Of a stretch of 64,000 nt of DNA, positions 11,486 through 24,045 are shown piece after piece (position 1 is the first letter of the stretch; each line of letters opens with the position of its first letter). The notes beneath the pieces are model-generated. The model did no database searches, was not told the DNA's origin, and was given only the letters and a program-made list of their open reading frames with translations. The DNA is from Rhizophagus irregularis (Eukaryota > Glomeromycota > Glomeromycetes > Glomerales > Glomeraceae), in assembly GCF_026210795.1 (NCBI RefSeq), contig NC_089437.1, positions 4,402,001-4,466,000 of the forward strand, written 5' to 3'. A program made the position numbers and the translations under genes.

Positions 11486-11940
11486 TTTTTTAATAAAAAT
11501 TTTTTTTATTTGAGAAATTTTTTAAAAATAATTTAGTATATAAAAATTTGTTTAGTTAAAATTTTTTTTAAAAATTTATTTACAAAATTAAAAAAAAATA
11601 TTTTTATTATTTATTTTATTATTTAGTAATAATAAAGAAATAAAATACAACTTATTAGATTTATTTTAATAAAAGTATAAAACAAATTAAAATAGTAATA
11701 ATTTTATAAGTTATTTAATAAAATATAAAATATATAGTAAATGAAAATATAAAGTACTAATAAATTTATTGCATTTAAAAATATAAAACTATTAATTTAT
11801 TATATAAAAAATTTGAAATTACTAAATAAAATATATTTAAAGGAAAAGAATACTTATATAGAAAATATTTATAAAATAAGTTAACTGTAATTTTAAAAAA
11901 TATATCAAAAGTATATCCCTTTATTTGTAAATTTTTATAG

Positions 11941-12000
11941 GCAAATTTACTTGCAAACAAAATTTTTAACCATCTACAGTAATAATCATAAAAAAAATAG
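11941..12000. repeat. 60-bp repeat, copy 1 of 3
   Basis: Begins gcaaatttacttgcaaacaa and continues aatttttaaccatc then aataatcataaaaa. Also present at 12125-12184 and 13000-13060. Probably the end of a transposable element. Confidence 0.5.
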
Positions 12001-12124
12001 AATATACTAGTTTATTGGAATTGTCTTATTAAATAAATTTAATAGTAATAATTATATATTTTTAAATATAATAAATATTTTATTTTTTTATAATTGTTAG
12101 ATAGTTATGAATTTTTAAAAATTT

Positions 12125-12184
12125 AGTAGATAAATTTGCTTACAAAGAAAATTTTTAGCTATTTAATAATTATAAAAAAATAAA
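12125..12184. repeat. 60-bp repeat, copy 2 of 3
   Basis: Begins gtagataaatttgcttacaa and continues agaaaatttttagct, then ataattataaaaaa. Same family as 11941-12000 and 13000-13060. Confidence 0.5.
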
Positions 12185-12999
12185 ATACAGCTATAATAAT
12201 CATATTTTTAAATATAATAAATTAGTTGCAAATAGTAAAATAATACCAATTTATTAATTATATATTTCTATTTTATAACTGATTTAAAATATATAGTTTT
12301 TAGTAAAAATAATAGTGGTGAAAATACTACTTCTTAATTTAATTATAAATTTATTATTATTACAATTAAAGTATTACTTTTTATGTTAAATTAAATAGTG
12401 GAATGTTTATTAAAAAAGCAATAAAAAAAAGTAATTTTAAATACTAAACATTATTTTTATTTTATTATTCAAAATAACTTTCAATATGTTCTTTAAAACC
12501 AATTTTAAAAATTTTCTAATTGAATTACCTCTCTTATAAAAAATACCAAAATTTTAAATATTTTTATTTTAAATAGTACTAATATAAGATTATATTTTAA
12601 AAAATACTGCTAAAATTAAAATGAGAATCATCTGTCATATTATTTTAATTTTCAACAAGAAAACTTTAAATAATTAAATATATGTTTTTGACTTATCAAA
12701 TAATTTTTTAGAAGTTTATTATTATCATAATAGAAATGTAAAATAACAACTTTTATAGTAATATTATTTATTTTAAAGCCTAAATCTCAAATTATAATAA
12801 GAAGTATTAATGCAAATAGAGATTAAACCAAATATTTATTAAATATTAAATATATGTATTTTTAATTTTTTTTTTCAAAAATAAAAAAAAAATTTATAGT
12901 TTTATTATAAAATTTATGCGCTATATTAAAAAAACTGACTGGCATTATTTTTACTAGAATCTGTATAATTATTACCAATTAAATTCATATTAATAAATT

Positions 13000-13060
13000 A
13001 GCAGACAAATTTGTCTGCAAATAAAATTTTTAACCATCCAATAATTATAAAAAAAAATGA
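13000..13060. repeat. 60-bp repeat, copy 3 of 3, starting with an 18-bp perfect palindrome
   Basis: Starts with gcagacaaatttgtctgc (13001-13018), a perfect 18-bp palindrome, then aaataaaatttttaaccatc. In the other two copies the palindrome has decayed. Confidence 0.6.
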
Positions 13061-15760
13061 AATATAATTTATTAAAATTAGCTTATCAAGACGAATCTAT
13101 AGGTATATTCATATTTAAAATTATATTTATAATTTCATAAAATGTTTAGCCAGTTTATTTAGGGGGTAATATATATAATAAATTAATATATACTGTATAC
13201 TAGTGTATATATATTGCCATATTTTTTAGTACTGATATTTTCATATATATCTTTTATTATATCAAAAACTTATTTTAATGGTTATATGATTAAATTTGAA
13301 TTCTTCGTATGAAACCCGTTTGCTTAAACCCGATAAACGCGTTAATTTTATGTCCAGTTAAGTCACGTGATCTTGAATTTAATTTCGGCCAAAGTTAAAA
13401 ATTATACTGTATTTTAATCCTCAGGATCTCATTCATGCTCTATTTTTTCCCCCACATTTCATATTCCGTGCAGAATTCGGTCTTCCTGTCCGATTGTCCT
13501 CAAGTAACCTCAAGTACAAAAATGATATCTATTTATATACATAACATATTCGGTGAATCAAAGAGTGATTAGTTATAAAAAAAGCTTTTTTATCAAAACA
13601 TTAAATATAGGAAAAAAACAAATACCGGCTTTAAGCGAAAATAACATTATTGTCATGACATTTCGTGACGTTTTCCATTGACATTTGTTTTTTTTTAAAA
13701 AAAAAAATAAATAATTTCATTTAATAATGAGGTTACTAAAAATAGTAAGTATTAAACAAATAGAATACCTTCTTTGAATTCTTACGATGGGTACGAAAAG
13801 GAAGTAAAATTCCGTCATTTCCGTGTACTCCAAATCTTTCATTCATTATACTTTTTAAAATGGAATATGTTGAATGGAACAAATTTAGAAAAAAAATATA
13901 AAAATAAAAAAAATACACAATATGTCACATTTATTCTTTTTTTTTCTTGGAACTTTTTTTTTCTTTTTTATCTCGGAGACATTCCAATTATATGATACCA
14001 TAAAAAGAAGTTTATATAATCTATAAAATGCATGGAATTTAGGTAATACAAAATTTATTTATTTATTCTTAATTAAGGAACCCGTTCTGTAAGAAAAATG
14101 AAGGGTACACAAAAAAAAAAAAAAAAATTTTTTTTTTTTTGTTTTGTTTTAAAGTTTTCTGCGAACTTGAAACTTTTTCTTCTTTTTCCTTTCTTAGAAA
14201 TATTACCCAAAGAATTGAATTAAAATTTGTTCATGTGGATTTTGTGTAAGTGTAATATTAAATGTAATACCAAACAAAAAAAAAAAAAAATCTAAATGAA
14301 AAAAAAAAACATGAATCTAGAATCCCTGAATTATTGGTATTATTGGTAGTTTGTTTCAGTTTCCCATAGCAAATTACCGACATGTATTACTTAAATAAAT
14401 TTTTGTTTAATATATTTTAGCCAAGAGAGATGAAATTTTAACTGATCAGATAATGATTATAATGATTATAATGATTTGAACAAAAGATGAATTTTTTTTT
14501 TAAAAAAAAAAATATATATGTAATAAATAAAGAATTTCTTTTGATGAAAGATGTTTTACAATTGTAAAAGATCAACGTATGAATAAAAATACAGTATAAT
14601 TAATTTATGCTTATTAACCACTTAATTAACAGTTTTTAATTTAAAAAGAATATCAATTTGGATGTTACAATGAAAAACCTTGAAAACCTTGTTTCATTGT
14701 TATTAAAATTTTTTCATTATATAATATTCTTTGTCTATTATAATGATTGTAATATATCTAATTCTTTAACTGTAAGAAACATCGTAAATAAAATATTTAA
14801 ATTTCTTTTGAATTTTTTTTAAAATTTTAAATTTTTCTTTTTTTTTCCTTTTTTTTTTTAGCCAGAATTAAAATTTAGCCAACATTAATTCCGATCGGTC
14901 ATAACACAATTGTGTAAATAACATTTGATAATAACAAACAATTCTAATATTTTGTAAATAAGATTAATAATTTATACAATCTTTTTTTGGAAAAGAAAAA
15001 ACAATTGGGGACAAAAAAAAAAAATTTTTAACACCAATTAAATTATCTTTTTAGCCACCTTTAGAAAAAAATAATATTTGAATCAGCCACAATTCCTTCA
15101 TGACCAAAAATCATAAAATTAATGATATCTAATAAATTATGAGTCGGCCGGGAAGAAAGTGATTGACAAAAATGACTCTGAGAATTCACAATTGAACGAC
15201 AGGCATTTCTTGGCTGAGTAAAAAAAAAAAGATCAAATAAAAATCTTTTTCAACTGGTAAAGTCCGAAATGTAATACCCAAGTTTTGGGTATTTAAAAAA
15301 AAATCAGATAATCTTATTTTAATTAGGAAATTATAATAAAAAAGAGTTTGTGTTACGAAAACTAAATTTAGATATCTATGCCGAAACTTGGGATAAAAAA
15401 TTCAATTTTTACACGATTTTTTTATCAATTACTACAGAATTAGATATTGTTCTAACAATAATTAAAAATTGAAAAAAAATATTTTGTATTTCATAAATAA
15501 AATGTAAATTAAATTAAAATATATTTTAAATTTTGTTTTTTGTTTAATAAATAATTTCGGAAATCAAATCTTTTTTGAAAAAAAAATTGAAAAAATATAT
15601 ATATATATTTTTTTTAATTTATCTTGAATTGTTTATATTAAAACGCGTGAGTAATATTGATGGTAACAATAAACATACATATAAACATATTTGAGAAAAT
15701 AACAACATAAAATACAGGTATTTTAAAATATTGCGAAATTTTATTTGACCTTGACTCATT
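13061..15760. other. Intergenic spacer, change of base-composition style
   Basis: No secure gene. A tcacgtga octamer lies at 13363-13370, in a 200-bp patch less AT-rich than its surroundings. From here rightwards abutting T/A runs become frequent (for example 13688-13710 and 14109-14140). A short coding-like frame on the plus strand ends at the taa near 15219 (about 28 codons, ending N-D-R-H-F-L-A-E). It is too short to call. Confidence 0.4.
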
Positions 15761-15775
15761 TTCAACATTTGTTCA

Positions 15776-16290
15776 GATGATGAAGGATTTTCAAACGGAT
15801 ATTACGGATATTCCAATATGACGAAATGTCGAACATCAAAAAAATTTTCGTGATAAAAATAGTTGATCATGAGGTCATTACAAAAAAAATTTCGGGGAAC
15901 GACAAAAAAAAAAAATTTTTTTTTTGGTCGTACAATTTTAAAATCTTTTTTAGTCAAAAAAAAAAAAAAAAAACATTATTTCAATTTTGATTCGTTATAT
16001 GCAGAAAAATCGACATTAGAAATATGTCAAAATTTACTTTTTGACTATCAAACACATAATCACTTAAATGATGATATTGTGAAGTTGTCAAATTAGATTT
16101 TCATTAGGATTGTGATTCAACTTGTAAAAGGGTATCTGATATTACACCACTAAAAAAACGTACTAAACGAAAACGAATATTTACTCCACTAAAAATCCAT
16201 AATAATAATTTTTATAATGAAACTGTTGTCAAATTAGGTATCATTCCTTTATTAGAAAATTTGGATGTATCTCATATTAAAAGCTATTAA
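15776..16290 (+). CDS. Possible unannotated small gene or gene relic
   Basis: I do not recognise this. Three adjacent plus-strand segments have coding-like composition but lie in different frames. First, after a splice-acceptor-like ttgttcag, a frame beginning D-D-E-G-F-S-N-G-Y-Y-G-Y (from 15777). Second, 15863-16096, which is spoiled by lysine and phenylalanine runs from A/T tracts but ends Y-Q-T-H-N-H-L-N-D-D-I-V. Third, 16108-16290, which follows ttttcattag and reads 60 residues with a K-K-R-T-K-R-K-R basic patch, ending V-S-H-I-K-S-Y. The second and third join in frame if gtgaag..attag (29 nt) is removed, but that is shorter than any intron I see in this window. It may be a decayed gene, a gene with an assembly error in its A-tracts, or chance. 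Confidence 0.25.
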
Positions 16291-17530
16291 AAGCATATGT
16301 AAATGATACTTACTAACTAAATAAATATACAAAATATATTTGAAAATTAAGGGGATAAATTTGATTACATAATAACCATTTTGAATGGTATTACGAGATC
16401 ATGTTTTTTTTTTTCTTTTTAAATGACTTTTCAGAATTTGGAATTATTGTAGAATTGAGAACGAAAGAATATCATATGTCTGTACATTTTATGAGTCAAC
16501 TTGGTTATTTGATTTTTGTTTCACTACTTGTGTACGATATATGGAATTATTAATATTTCAATATCCAATCGTTTAAAACGGAGTCCAAAACAAAAGATCG
16601 ACCGCCTGGTTTATTTTTATTTTTGCAAGTGTATTACTACATACTAATACAGCAATACATTACTAATAATTAATTAGTTACAAAGTTTATTAAAAACTTT
16701 TCTTTTTCAAAAAAAGTCTTTATAATGGTTGTTTATTCACGACATCTTGTATATACATGGTATATACAATGATTTTTAAAATTTTGTATGCAATTTATAA
16801 ATTACAAGTTTACAATGTTTAATTCTTTATTATAAATCCTTTTTGATATTATTTTGTACAAAAATGTTAAACATTCATTATGCATTATCTACTGAATAAT
16901 GCCACGTTTTTTTATAAATGAATTACGACATATGGGAATTACAAAAAATAAAGTAAAAATAAATAAAGTTACAAGTTTTTTTTTGTGTTATTATTTTTCA
17001 TTCTTAAATTTTCAATAAATACCGAAAAGAACAAAAAAAGAATAAAAATAAAAATAAAAATAAAATAAAATAAAATTTACTCTATCAAAGAATTCTTTCA
17101 TAATTTTTTTTTTCATACATTAAACGTAACTCAACATTTGAATGTTCATGCATGTAATTAAAACATTGAACAATGGAATTTGAGTATCACGAAATAAATC
17201 ATTTGTTCATTGTTCACTTTCAAATAATTATCCTTTACCAAATTTATTCATATATGAATGGGATTATGTCGGTGATTTCCAATTTAGGGTCAATTATTTT
17301 TTTGAAACTTTTGGCTTATGCAGTTGAGTAGGTTGTGTCGTAAAAATAAAAAAAGCACTCCTTGATAACTATTCCAAATTTGAAATTATTCTGTCAACTT
17401 TACTATTATATGAGTTTAATTGGTTAGTCATTGTCTCGACTTTGGGTTTGGGTAGATAGTTGGTAGTTGGTAGTTGTTTAGTTGGTAGTTATTTTCGAGC
17501 AATATCAAAAGCAAAGTATTATTAGTAAAT
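16291..17530. other. Intergenic spacer
   Basis: No gene seen. It contains an aaaat-type simple repeat at about 17037-17078 and a short run of ttggtagttggtagtt around 17458-17492. Confidence 0.5.
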
Positions 17531-17653
17531 ATTGAGTTTCAAAGTAATAATCGAGTTTCAAAGTGATATAAGTAATATAAATTATAGAGTTTCAAAGTAT
17601 TATCGAATTTCAAAGAATTTCAAAATAATATAGAGTTTCAAAGTAATATCGAC

Positions 17654-17699
<46 letters not shown>

Positions 17700-17700
17700 T
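17531..17700. repeat. gagtttcaaagtaat-type short repeats followed by a (TAA)n microsatellite
   Basis: At least five variants of gagtttcaaagtaat lie in 17531-17650. They are followed by an uninterrupted run of about 15 taa triplets from 17654 to about 17698. Confidence 0.75.
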
Positions 17701-19743
17701 TTTAACTACGACTAATTTAACATACGATATTTACATATGAGTGATTATTATTATTCGAAATAATATCCCTATTAATATATTTATTACATGAATAATGAAA
17801 TGATTGAATGAAAAGGGTTACACCACAAATTAACTAATTTACGTTATTCTAATAATAACAAGAAAATTTAAGCTATAAAAAAAAAATAAAACGGTAAATC
17901 AGCTGCAGTTATCGAAACTTGAATGGTTTTATTACATAAGGTTTTTTTTTAACCCTTGAATCAAGTAAAAATCCCTTGTTTATTTTAAAATAGAAAAAAA
18001 AGTAAAAAAAAATAATAATGTAATGTTGGCGTGTAAAAAAAAAAACTCCTTATTTTTTTTTTCAATGCAATCCGTTATGCAATTATGCAATAAAATTTTT
18101 TTTCATTCATGACATAATATATGCATGCACTCGTGGGCATTTACGAATGACCAAAACCTCATATATGTTAGTGATTTACTCACATATTTGTTTCTTACTT
18201 TCCCTCCCTTCCCCCCTTACATATTAAATAAGGAAATTCTGATGAAATTTTTATTTCGAATGAAGGTATCATTTAAATATTTGCCAATAGCATACACATA
18301 TTTGTTTACGTATTTTTTGTGAATAGCCGAGTGAAAATCGAAGATTTTTAAAAATTATGGGGTAATATTTATTTATTTGAACAAAAGAAAAAAAGGCGGG
18401 CATTTTTCACTTGCATAATACAATAGATAATTAAATAATATGAGGCGTTTTTTTTTTTTTTGACAACCTCTCTTTGGAAGAGAATCATTTTTGATATCCA
18501 AGTATTTTTGCATATTCGGATTATTATAAATCAAACGTCAAATAAACTGTCAAAAATAATTGAAATAATTCATTTAATACACGGATGGATTAACGTTATA
18601 TATCATTCGACAAAAAAAAAAAAAAAAAAAAAATTATTATATAATGTATTTATCGATTTACCCAAAAAAGGGGGAGAACTCAGAGTAATTTACTCAGAGA
18701 TTATTATATATATATACATATTTTTTGATGAAATTTCGGTTTTCCAATAATAAAATAAACACCAGAAGTATGATGACATATTTTGAAAAAAAAAGTTTTT
18801 AAATTTTTTTTTTTACAATGCGAAAACGATGTTGTACGATATATGCATTATGATATATTTCATTACCATTGTTCTGATAAAAATTAGTAAACTTGTAGTT
18901 AAAAAGTAATGATCAAATGTCATGATGCGTGGGAAATTCTATTCTTATCAACGGAAAAGGTAAAATTCTTTTAACCCAGCCACGCTTTAATCCTTTTTCT
19001 GGTAAATAATAAGTTGATGATAGTTTCAGAAAAAAAATAACTACGTTTTATAATACCTAATAAAGTAAAAACTAAAAATAAATACTTTTTATGAAATGAC
19101 AAAACAACAATTCATTATATCCCAAATACCCGGAATTATAAGTTTCCTTAAATAAGACTTGCAATTTCGGTATTCAAAAGACGTAATAGACGTAATTGAC
19201 ATTTTCGATCAAAATCATTTATTATTGGTTCAATATTGTCATAGTATTTGTCGTAGTACATACATATCAATTTTTTACGCAGTATCAAACTTTATGTATA
19301 AAGTTTCATTCATTTCATTTTAACTGCATTCAAAAGATACTTTTATAGAATTTTATAAAGATATTTGATGTACATATATTACTTGAACCGTGCGTTTTTC
19401 ATTATCATTGAAAAAGTTCCTTTAATGATCATACAAATGAATTTTTTTTTTGATGTTTCAATGTTTTAGTGTCAATATTATTTTTCAAAATTTCCATTTT
19501 TTCCATTTTTTCATCTTTCCATTCTTTCAATTTTTTCCATTTTTTTACAATTTTAACAATTTTTTCCATTTTTTCCATTTTTAATAATTTTTACAATTTT
19601 TTACAATCAATCATCCATCTTATCTTTCAATCTTTTAGATGCAAATCTTCAACATTTGTATGAAATTTTCTTATTCACTGCTTAATTGTTTGATCATGTT
19701 ATGTTGTGTATGTGTGTCAATGAAAAAAGTGATACCAACTTTT
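17701..19743. other. Intergenic spacer
   Basis: No gene seen. Frames near 18125-18322, 18460-18750 and 19469-19663 are made of low-complexity or homopolymer-derived sequence; the last comes from a tttccattttt-type repeat at 19490-19600. Confidence 0.5.
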
Positions 19744-19860
19744 GGTTATGTCGGCTATGTTAGTTATGTTGGCTAAGTTGGCTAAGTTGGCTATGTTAGT
19801 TATGTTGGCTAAGTTGGTTATGTTAGTTATGTTGGCTTTGTCGGTTATGTTATGTTGGGC
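19744..19860. repeat. 9-bp minisatellite (ggctatgtt / agttatgtt / ggctaagtt)
   Basis: About 12 head-to-tail 9-bp units with ordered variants. Because 9 is a multiple of 3, it produces a spurious reading frame rich in M-L-A-K-L repeats (19742-19984). Confidence 0.8.
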
Positions 19861-20624
19861 ATGTGGCAAAGTCCCTTCGTTCCTTCCATTTTTAGGTTCA
19901 ATAAGAATTCTATTTTATAAACTAGTTTTGATAATTATTTTCTCACGAAGAAAAACCCGCGTAAAAAAGATATATGTTACATAAAAGTATATACCCTTTA
20001 AAGAGTCATTCTAATACTAAAATACAATAATTAAAGTTATCTTTTTTAAAAACTTGTTTTCTCAATGGTTAAAAAAAAAAAATTTTTAATTATGAAAATT
20101 ATCGAATGATTTTATTTTATCATCCCACTTTGATATATGTCCCAATTTGATATATTTATTGTTAATAGTTATTTTATAAGCAAATAATAGAATTATCGTC
20201 CCACTTTGATATATTTAATGTTCAATAAAGAAAATTTATTAACTTTAAATGTTATTGTCTATTAACTTTAATGGATTTCATTATTATTATTACTATTACT
20301 AATTTAATATTTTTATGGCTGATAAATAATAATTTAATGTTTTTGATGTTGTACCATTATAAATATAATGGCTTTATTATTATTGTCACTGCTTTCTTTA
20401 TATAAAATGTTTTTTTTTAAAAAAAAAAGAATTATTTTTTACGTAATTAAATAACAAAATTATTTAATCATTACATAATATATAGAAAAAAACCGCCAAA
20501 TCTCAAATATACCAATCTTTTGTTATTTTCATTCTTTTTTTTTAAAAAACAACTATATTAATAAATAAATAATAAAAATTTTTGAGTAAGGGCGTTACAA
20601 ATTTTAATTTCATTATTTTTATTA

Positions 20625-20656
<32 letters not shown>

Positions 20657-22101
20657 TATTATTTTTGTTTTTTGTTTATGATTTTTTATTTTTTATTTTT
20701 TACATTTTTTTTGCATTTTTTTTGCATTTTTTTTTTTTGCAAATAATGTAAATAATGTGGGGTAAAAAAACTTAACTTTTCCTTCCATTTCGAATTTTTA
20801 GAAATAAATTTAGTTTACTAAATGGGATAAAAGGCGCTTATAGAAGGAATTCAGGCGTTCGATGAAATGCAGGAATTTAAATATTTAAATTAAATGATTT
20901 TTACTCTAAGCCTAAAAGGCGTTCATTTTTTGAAACATAATAACAGAAACGTCAATTCGTTAAATTTGGAAAATCTTAATAAGATACCAAAAATACCAAA
21001 AATACGTATTTCTTTAACCAATCAAATATAAGAGTAACGTTGTTCATAACGCCCTGCGTGATGATTTATATTAACTTACAGATGTTTGAAGGGAGAAAGT
21101 GTGACCCATAAACTTGGAATTAAATCTCCAGGAAAAAATTATCATTATCATTTTATAAAATTGACCTTAATTGAATACAAAAAAGCCACTTGAACCACAA
21201 TAACACTAGCCATAATAATAACCAATCGTTGTTGGAATTTTTTTTTAAAAAAACTTTCCTAAAGTTGAAGAAATGTTTACCTATATTGGCGCAAAAAAAA
21301 AAAATAATATACGTAATACGTAATCTAATACTAACAATTTACTATTGATATCCCATTGTTAAAAAAAAAAAAAAAAAAAAAAAATTTTTTTTTTTCTTCA
21401 ATAAATCATTTGATGCAAAATAATAATAATGCAAAGATTATAGGTTTTAATGCATTTAACGTCACTACTACCTTGGCAATTAAAAGCCTTTTTACCAATA
21501 TAGTAATTAGTTAAGGAAAGAAAAAAAAAACTAGAAAAAAAAAGAGATTAGTTTTAAAGAAAGAAAAACATTATTTTTACCGAAATTAAAATGTCTGGAA
21601 AATTCATTTTATTTTCCGTGTCGAAAATATTCCCCACAAAAAAAAAAAAAAAAAAAATTTCAAATAGTTTAAAAAAAAAATAATTTAAAAATAAATTTTT
21701 TTTTTTCTCCTTTTGCGCGCAGGTTTGACGGAAAAAAAAATCATTTTTTTTTTTTTATCCTTTAGTCTCTCATCCCATGCATATATGAAAAAATATAAAA
21801 AAAAATTTTTTTTTCTGATTTTTTTTTTTCGGTGATGATGTACAGCTTATGCCGACATTTTTTATCAATGCATTATAATCTATAAATTTTTTTTTTTATA
21901 TATATAATAATTAATAGTAATTCTGTATGAGAATTATTAATTAGGATGACGATTGACGAGGATATTTCTGTTCGCTGCGGGAAAAAAAATCCAAAATTTT
22001 AACAGTTTCACAAGTAAATCAAAATGGGTTGGTCCCTTTTATTTATACAAAGTATTTTAAAAAGTCAAACCAAAGTCACAAGGTATTTATTTAAACAAAA
22101 A

Positions 22102-22136
<35 letters not shown>

Positions 22137-22497
22137 CTTTGTATATTATAAAAAAATATATATTAAAAAAAATCACAAATATTCGGCTGTGTAATAATGA
22201 AAAAAATGATACACAAATAAATATATATACACAATATAAAATATGTTATTATAAAAAAATGTTTATAGTAAAAAAATATTTTTTTTTATATTTTTATTTT
22301 ATTTATATATTATGTATATTATATGGGTTAAGTAATGTATATACGGAGTATATTATAATGTGCATTTATTTTATTTTGGTATTCCAAACCCCCTTTTACC
22401 CAACTAACTCTAACTTTTTAATTTATATTTATATATATAATATATGGAAAAAAAAATGTATATATAGATCGTTTCTTTTCCTTCCAAGTTATTGATT
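19861..22497. other. Intergenic spacer rich in A/T runs and ATT microsatellite
   Basis: No gene seen. It holds a (tta)n microsatellite at about 20614-20660, a tttttttgca repeat at about 20700-20745, and several A/T runs of more than 20 bases (21360-21396, 21640-21660, 22098-22130). Confidence 0.55.
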
Positions 22498-22919
22498 AAC
22501 TACAACTTCAAAAAATCTTTGCGCTAATAAAAAAAAAAAAATAACTCTCATCTTCTCTTAACAATATTTCCTTTACTTCCCTCCATCTCAACCTCGAATA
22601 TTTGTTTAGCTTTTTAAAGCTTTTCAATATACATATATTTTTTTTTTAACATTAACATCATTTTTCTTTTAAAACACAACAATCTTTTTTTTTTTTTTTA
22701 ACGTATAACGATTTTTTTGAATCAAAGTTAATTTAAACGAAAAAAAAAAAATAGTAAATTTATCGTAATCTTTTAAAAACAACGTATTTTGAAACGAACC
22801 TTATTTTCTCAAATTCGATTAAAGCAATTTTTTAAACCAAAATTCAAAACAATTCCAACGATTTTGTTACCTCTTTACTAACTTTCTATTAAAAAATAAA
22901 AAACACAACAACACAAGAA
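22498..22919 (+). promoter_or_regulatory. Promoter/5' leader without any ATG, upstream of the 139-aa gene
   Basis: From 22460 to 22919 there is no ATG in any frame on the plus strand. The stretch includes a CT-rich block (ctcatcttctcttaac and ctttacttccctccatctca, about 22549-22590) typical of fungal promoters just upstream of transcription starts. It runs into an A-rich leader ending acaacaacacaagaa before the start codon. TATA-like tatatatataa sequence lies at about 22432-22442. I read this as core promoter plus an unstructured leader. Confidence 0.6.
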
Positions 22920-23339
22920 ATGGAAAACGCAAAGAGTGTTCAAAAAAAGACCACAAAGAAATTTCTCAACAAATTATTCAATACCAGCAGCAAGAAGAAT
23001 TCCTCAGCCGTCTCGCCTCAGAATGAATGGTTCCCATCATTCACCGTATCAGTAGATAATGTTGTATCACATCATAACAACTCTCCATACTCACACGCTA
23101 CGAACAAGAATAATAGACATTCAAATGAAGAAATATTTCAACAACAATCAATAAATCGATCAAATTCTATACAGAGAAGGTTTTCTTTCTCAAATGTACA
23201 TGAATCAGGACGACAAAGAATGTTGGCAGCAAAGCGTGCCGAATATCAAGAAAAAATGCAGGCTTTTGATGATCTAATTCAAAGAAGAAGAGGTAGTACT
23301 CTAAGACTTGCATTGGCCCCTGATGTTACGAGTTACTAA
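22920..23339 (+). CDS. Small basic, Ser/Asn-rich protein of unknown function, 139 aa
   Basis: I do not recognise a family. The intronless frame starts at an A-rich-context ATG (acaagaaatgg). Residues 1-27 are lysine-rich and may form a short amphipathic helix (K-K-F-L-N-K-L-F). Residues 43-83 are polar and rich in Asn, Ser and His, so probably disordered. Residues 84-125 contain R-R-F-S89 and R-R-R-G-S126, which look like PKA-type phosphosites, separated by a charged helical stretch (about 98-121). There is no signal peptide or membrane segment. Base composition is clearly less AT-rich than the flanks, and the long ATG-free leader supports real expression. A run of 49 A lies 650 bp downstream. 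Likely lineage-specific and possibly a regulated cytosolic or nuclear factor; that is speculation. Confidence 0.75.
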   Translation: MENAKSVQKKTTKKFLNKLFNTSSKKNSSAVSPQNEWFPSFTVSVDNVVSHHNNSPYSHATNKNNRHSNEEIFQQQSINRSNSIQRRFSFSNVHESGRQRMLAAKRAEYQEKMQAFDDLIQRRRGSTLRLALAPDVTSY

Positions 23340-23994
23340 AAACCCTTTATTCTATTATAAAGACATGTAAAAATAATATTCTCTTGCATTGCTACATTTT
23401 CATCAAATTCATCATATTCATCATCACAATAATCATCAACAATACTCATCACACTCATGATTCAACTTTGTGGACTTCGTTTGTAATCAGAAAAATAAAA
23501 AAAAAAACAAAAACAAAAATCAAATTAGAAACAACAATTCGTTTTAGTGTTCCTTCATCTAATATCCGAAATTCCCTAATTCTAATATACCGTTCTCTTA
23601 AGGATGACAAAAGGACAGGTTCCTTTCGCTTAATATTTTCTCATTGACGATTAAAAAAAAAAACCAATCTTTTTAATATTAGCTTTTGTTCTTTTAATTT
23701 ATGTTAATTTTCCTATGCAAATGAAAAGAAAAAAAAATCTTTTTTTATCATTATCCCTTAAGTTCAAAAAAAAAGAAAAAAAATTATTTTATATTATTAT
23801 TATATTCATTTTTCCTATGCTTTTATTTATATATATATATGAATCGGTAAGAGGGTGAATTTTTTCCGAGGGGAAACAAAAAAAAAACAAAAAAAAAAAC
23901 AAAAAAAAAATTATTTAATCACCTCTTATTTTACTTAATTTATATGGATTTTTTAATTATTACTTCAAATAATATCAAAAAAAAAAAAAACAAG
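23340..23994 (+). other. Probable 3' untranslated region and spacer
   Basis: Follows the 139-aa gene. A frame at 23384-23647 is rich in I, T and K, lacks any recognisable feature and is probably untranslated. Several aataaa-like and A-rich motifs are present, but no end can be chosen. Confidence 0.35.

Positions 23995-24043
<49 letters not shown>
23995..24043. repeat. Uninterrupted run of 49 A
   Basis: The longest homopolymer in the window. It may be a simple-sequence expansion, the tail of a retroposed copy, or an assembly effect. Confidence 0.85.

Positions 24044-24044
<1 letters not shown>

Positions 24045-24045
<1 letters not shown>

Noticed and set aside
19742-19984. 80-residue frame with M-L-A-K-L repeats
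   Set aside because: Product of the 9-bp array at 19744-19860.
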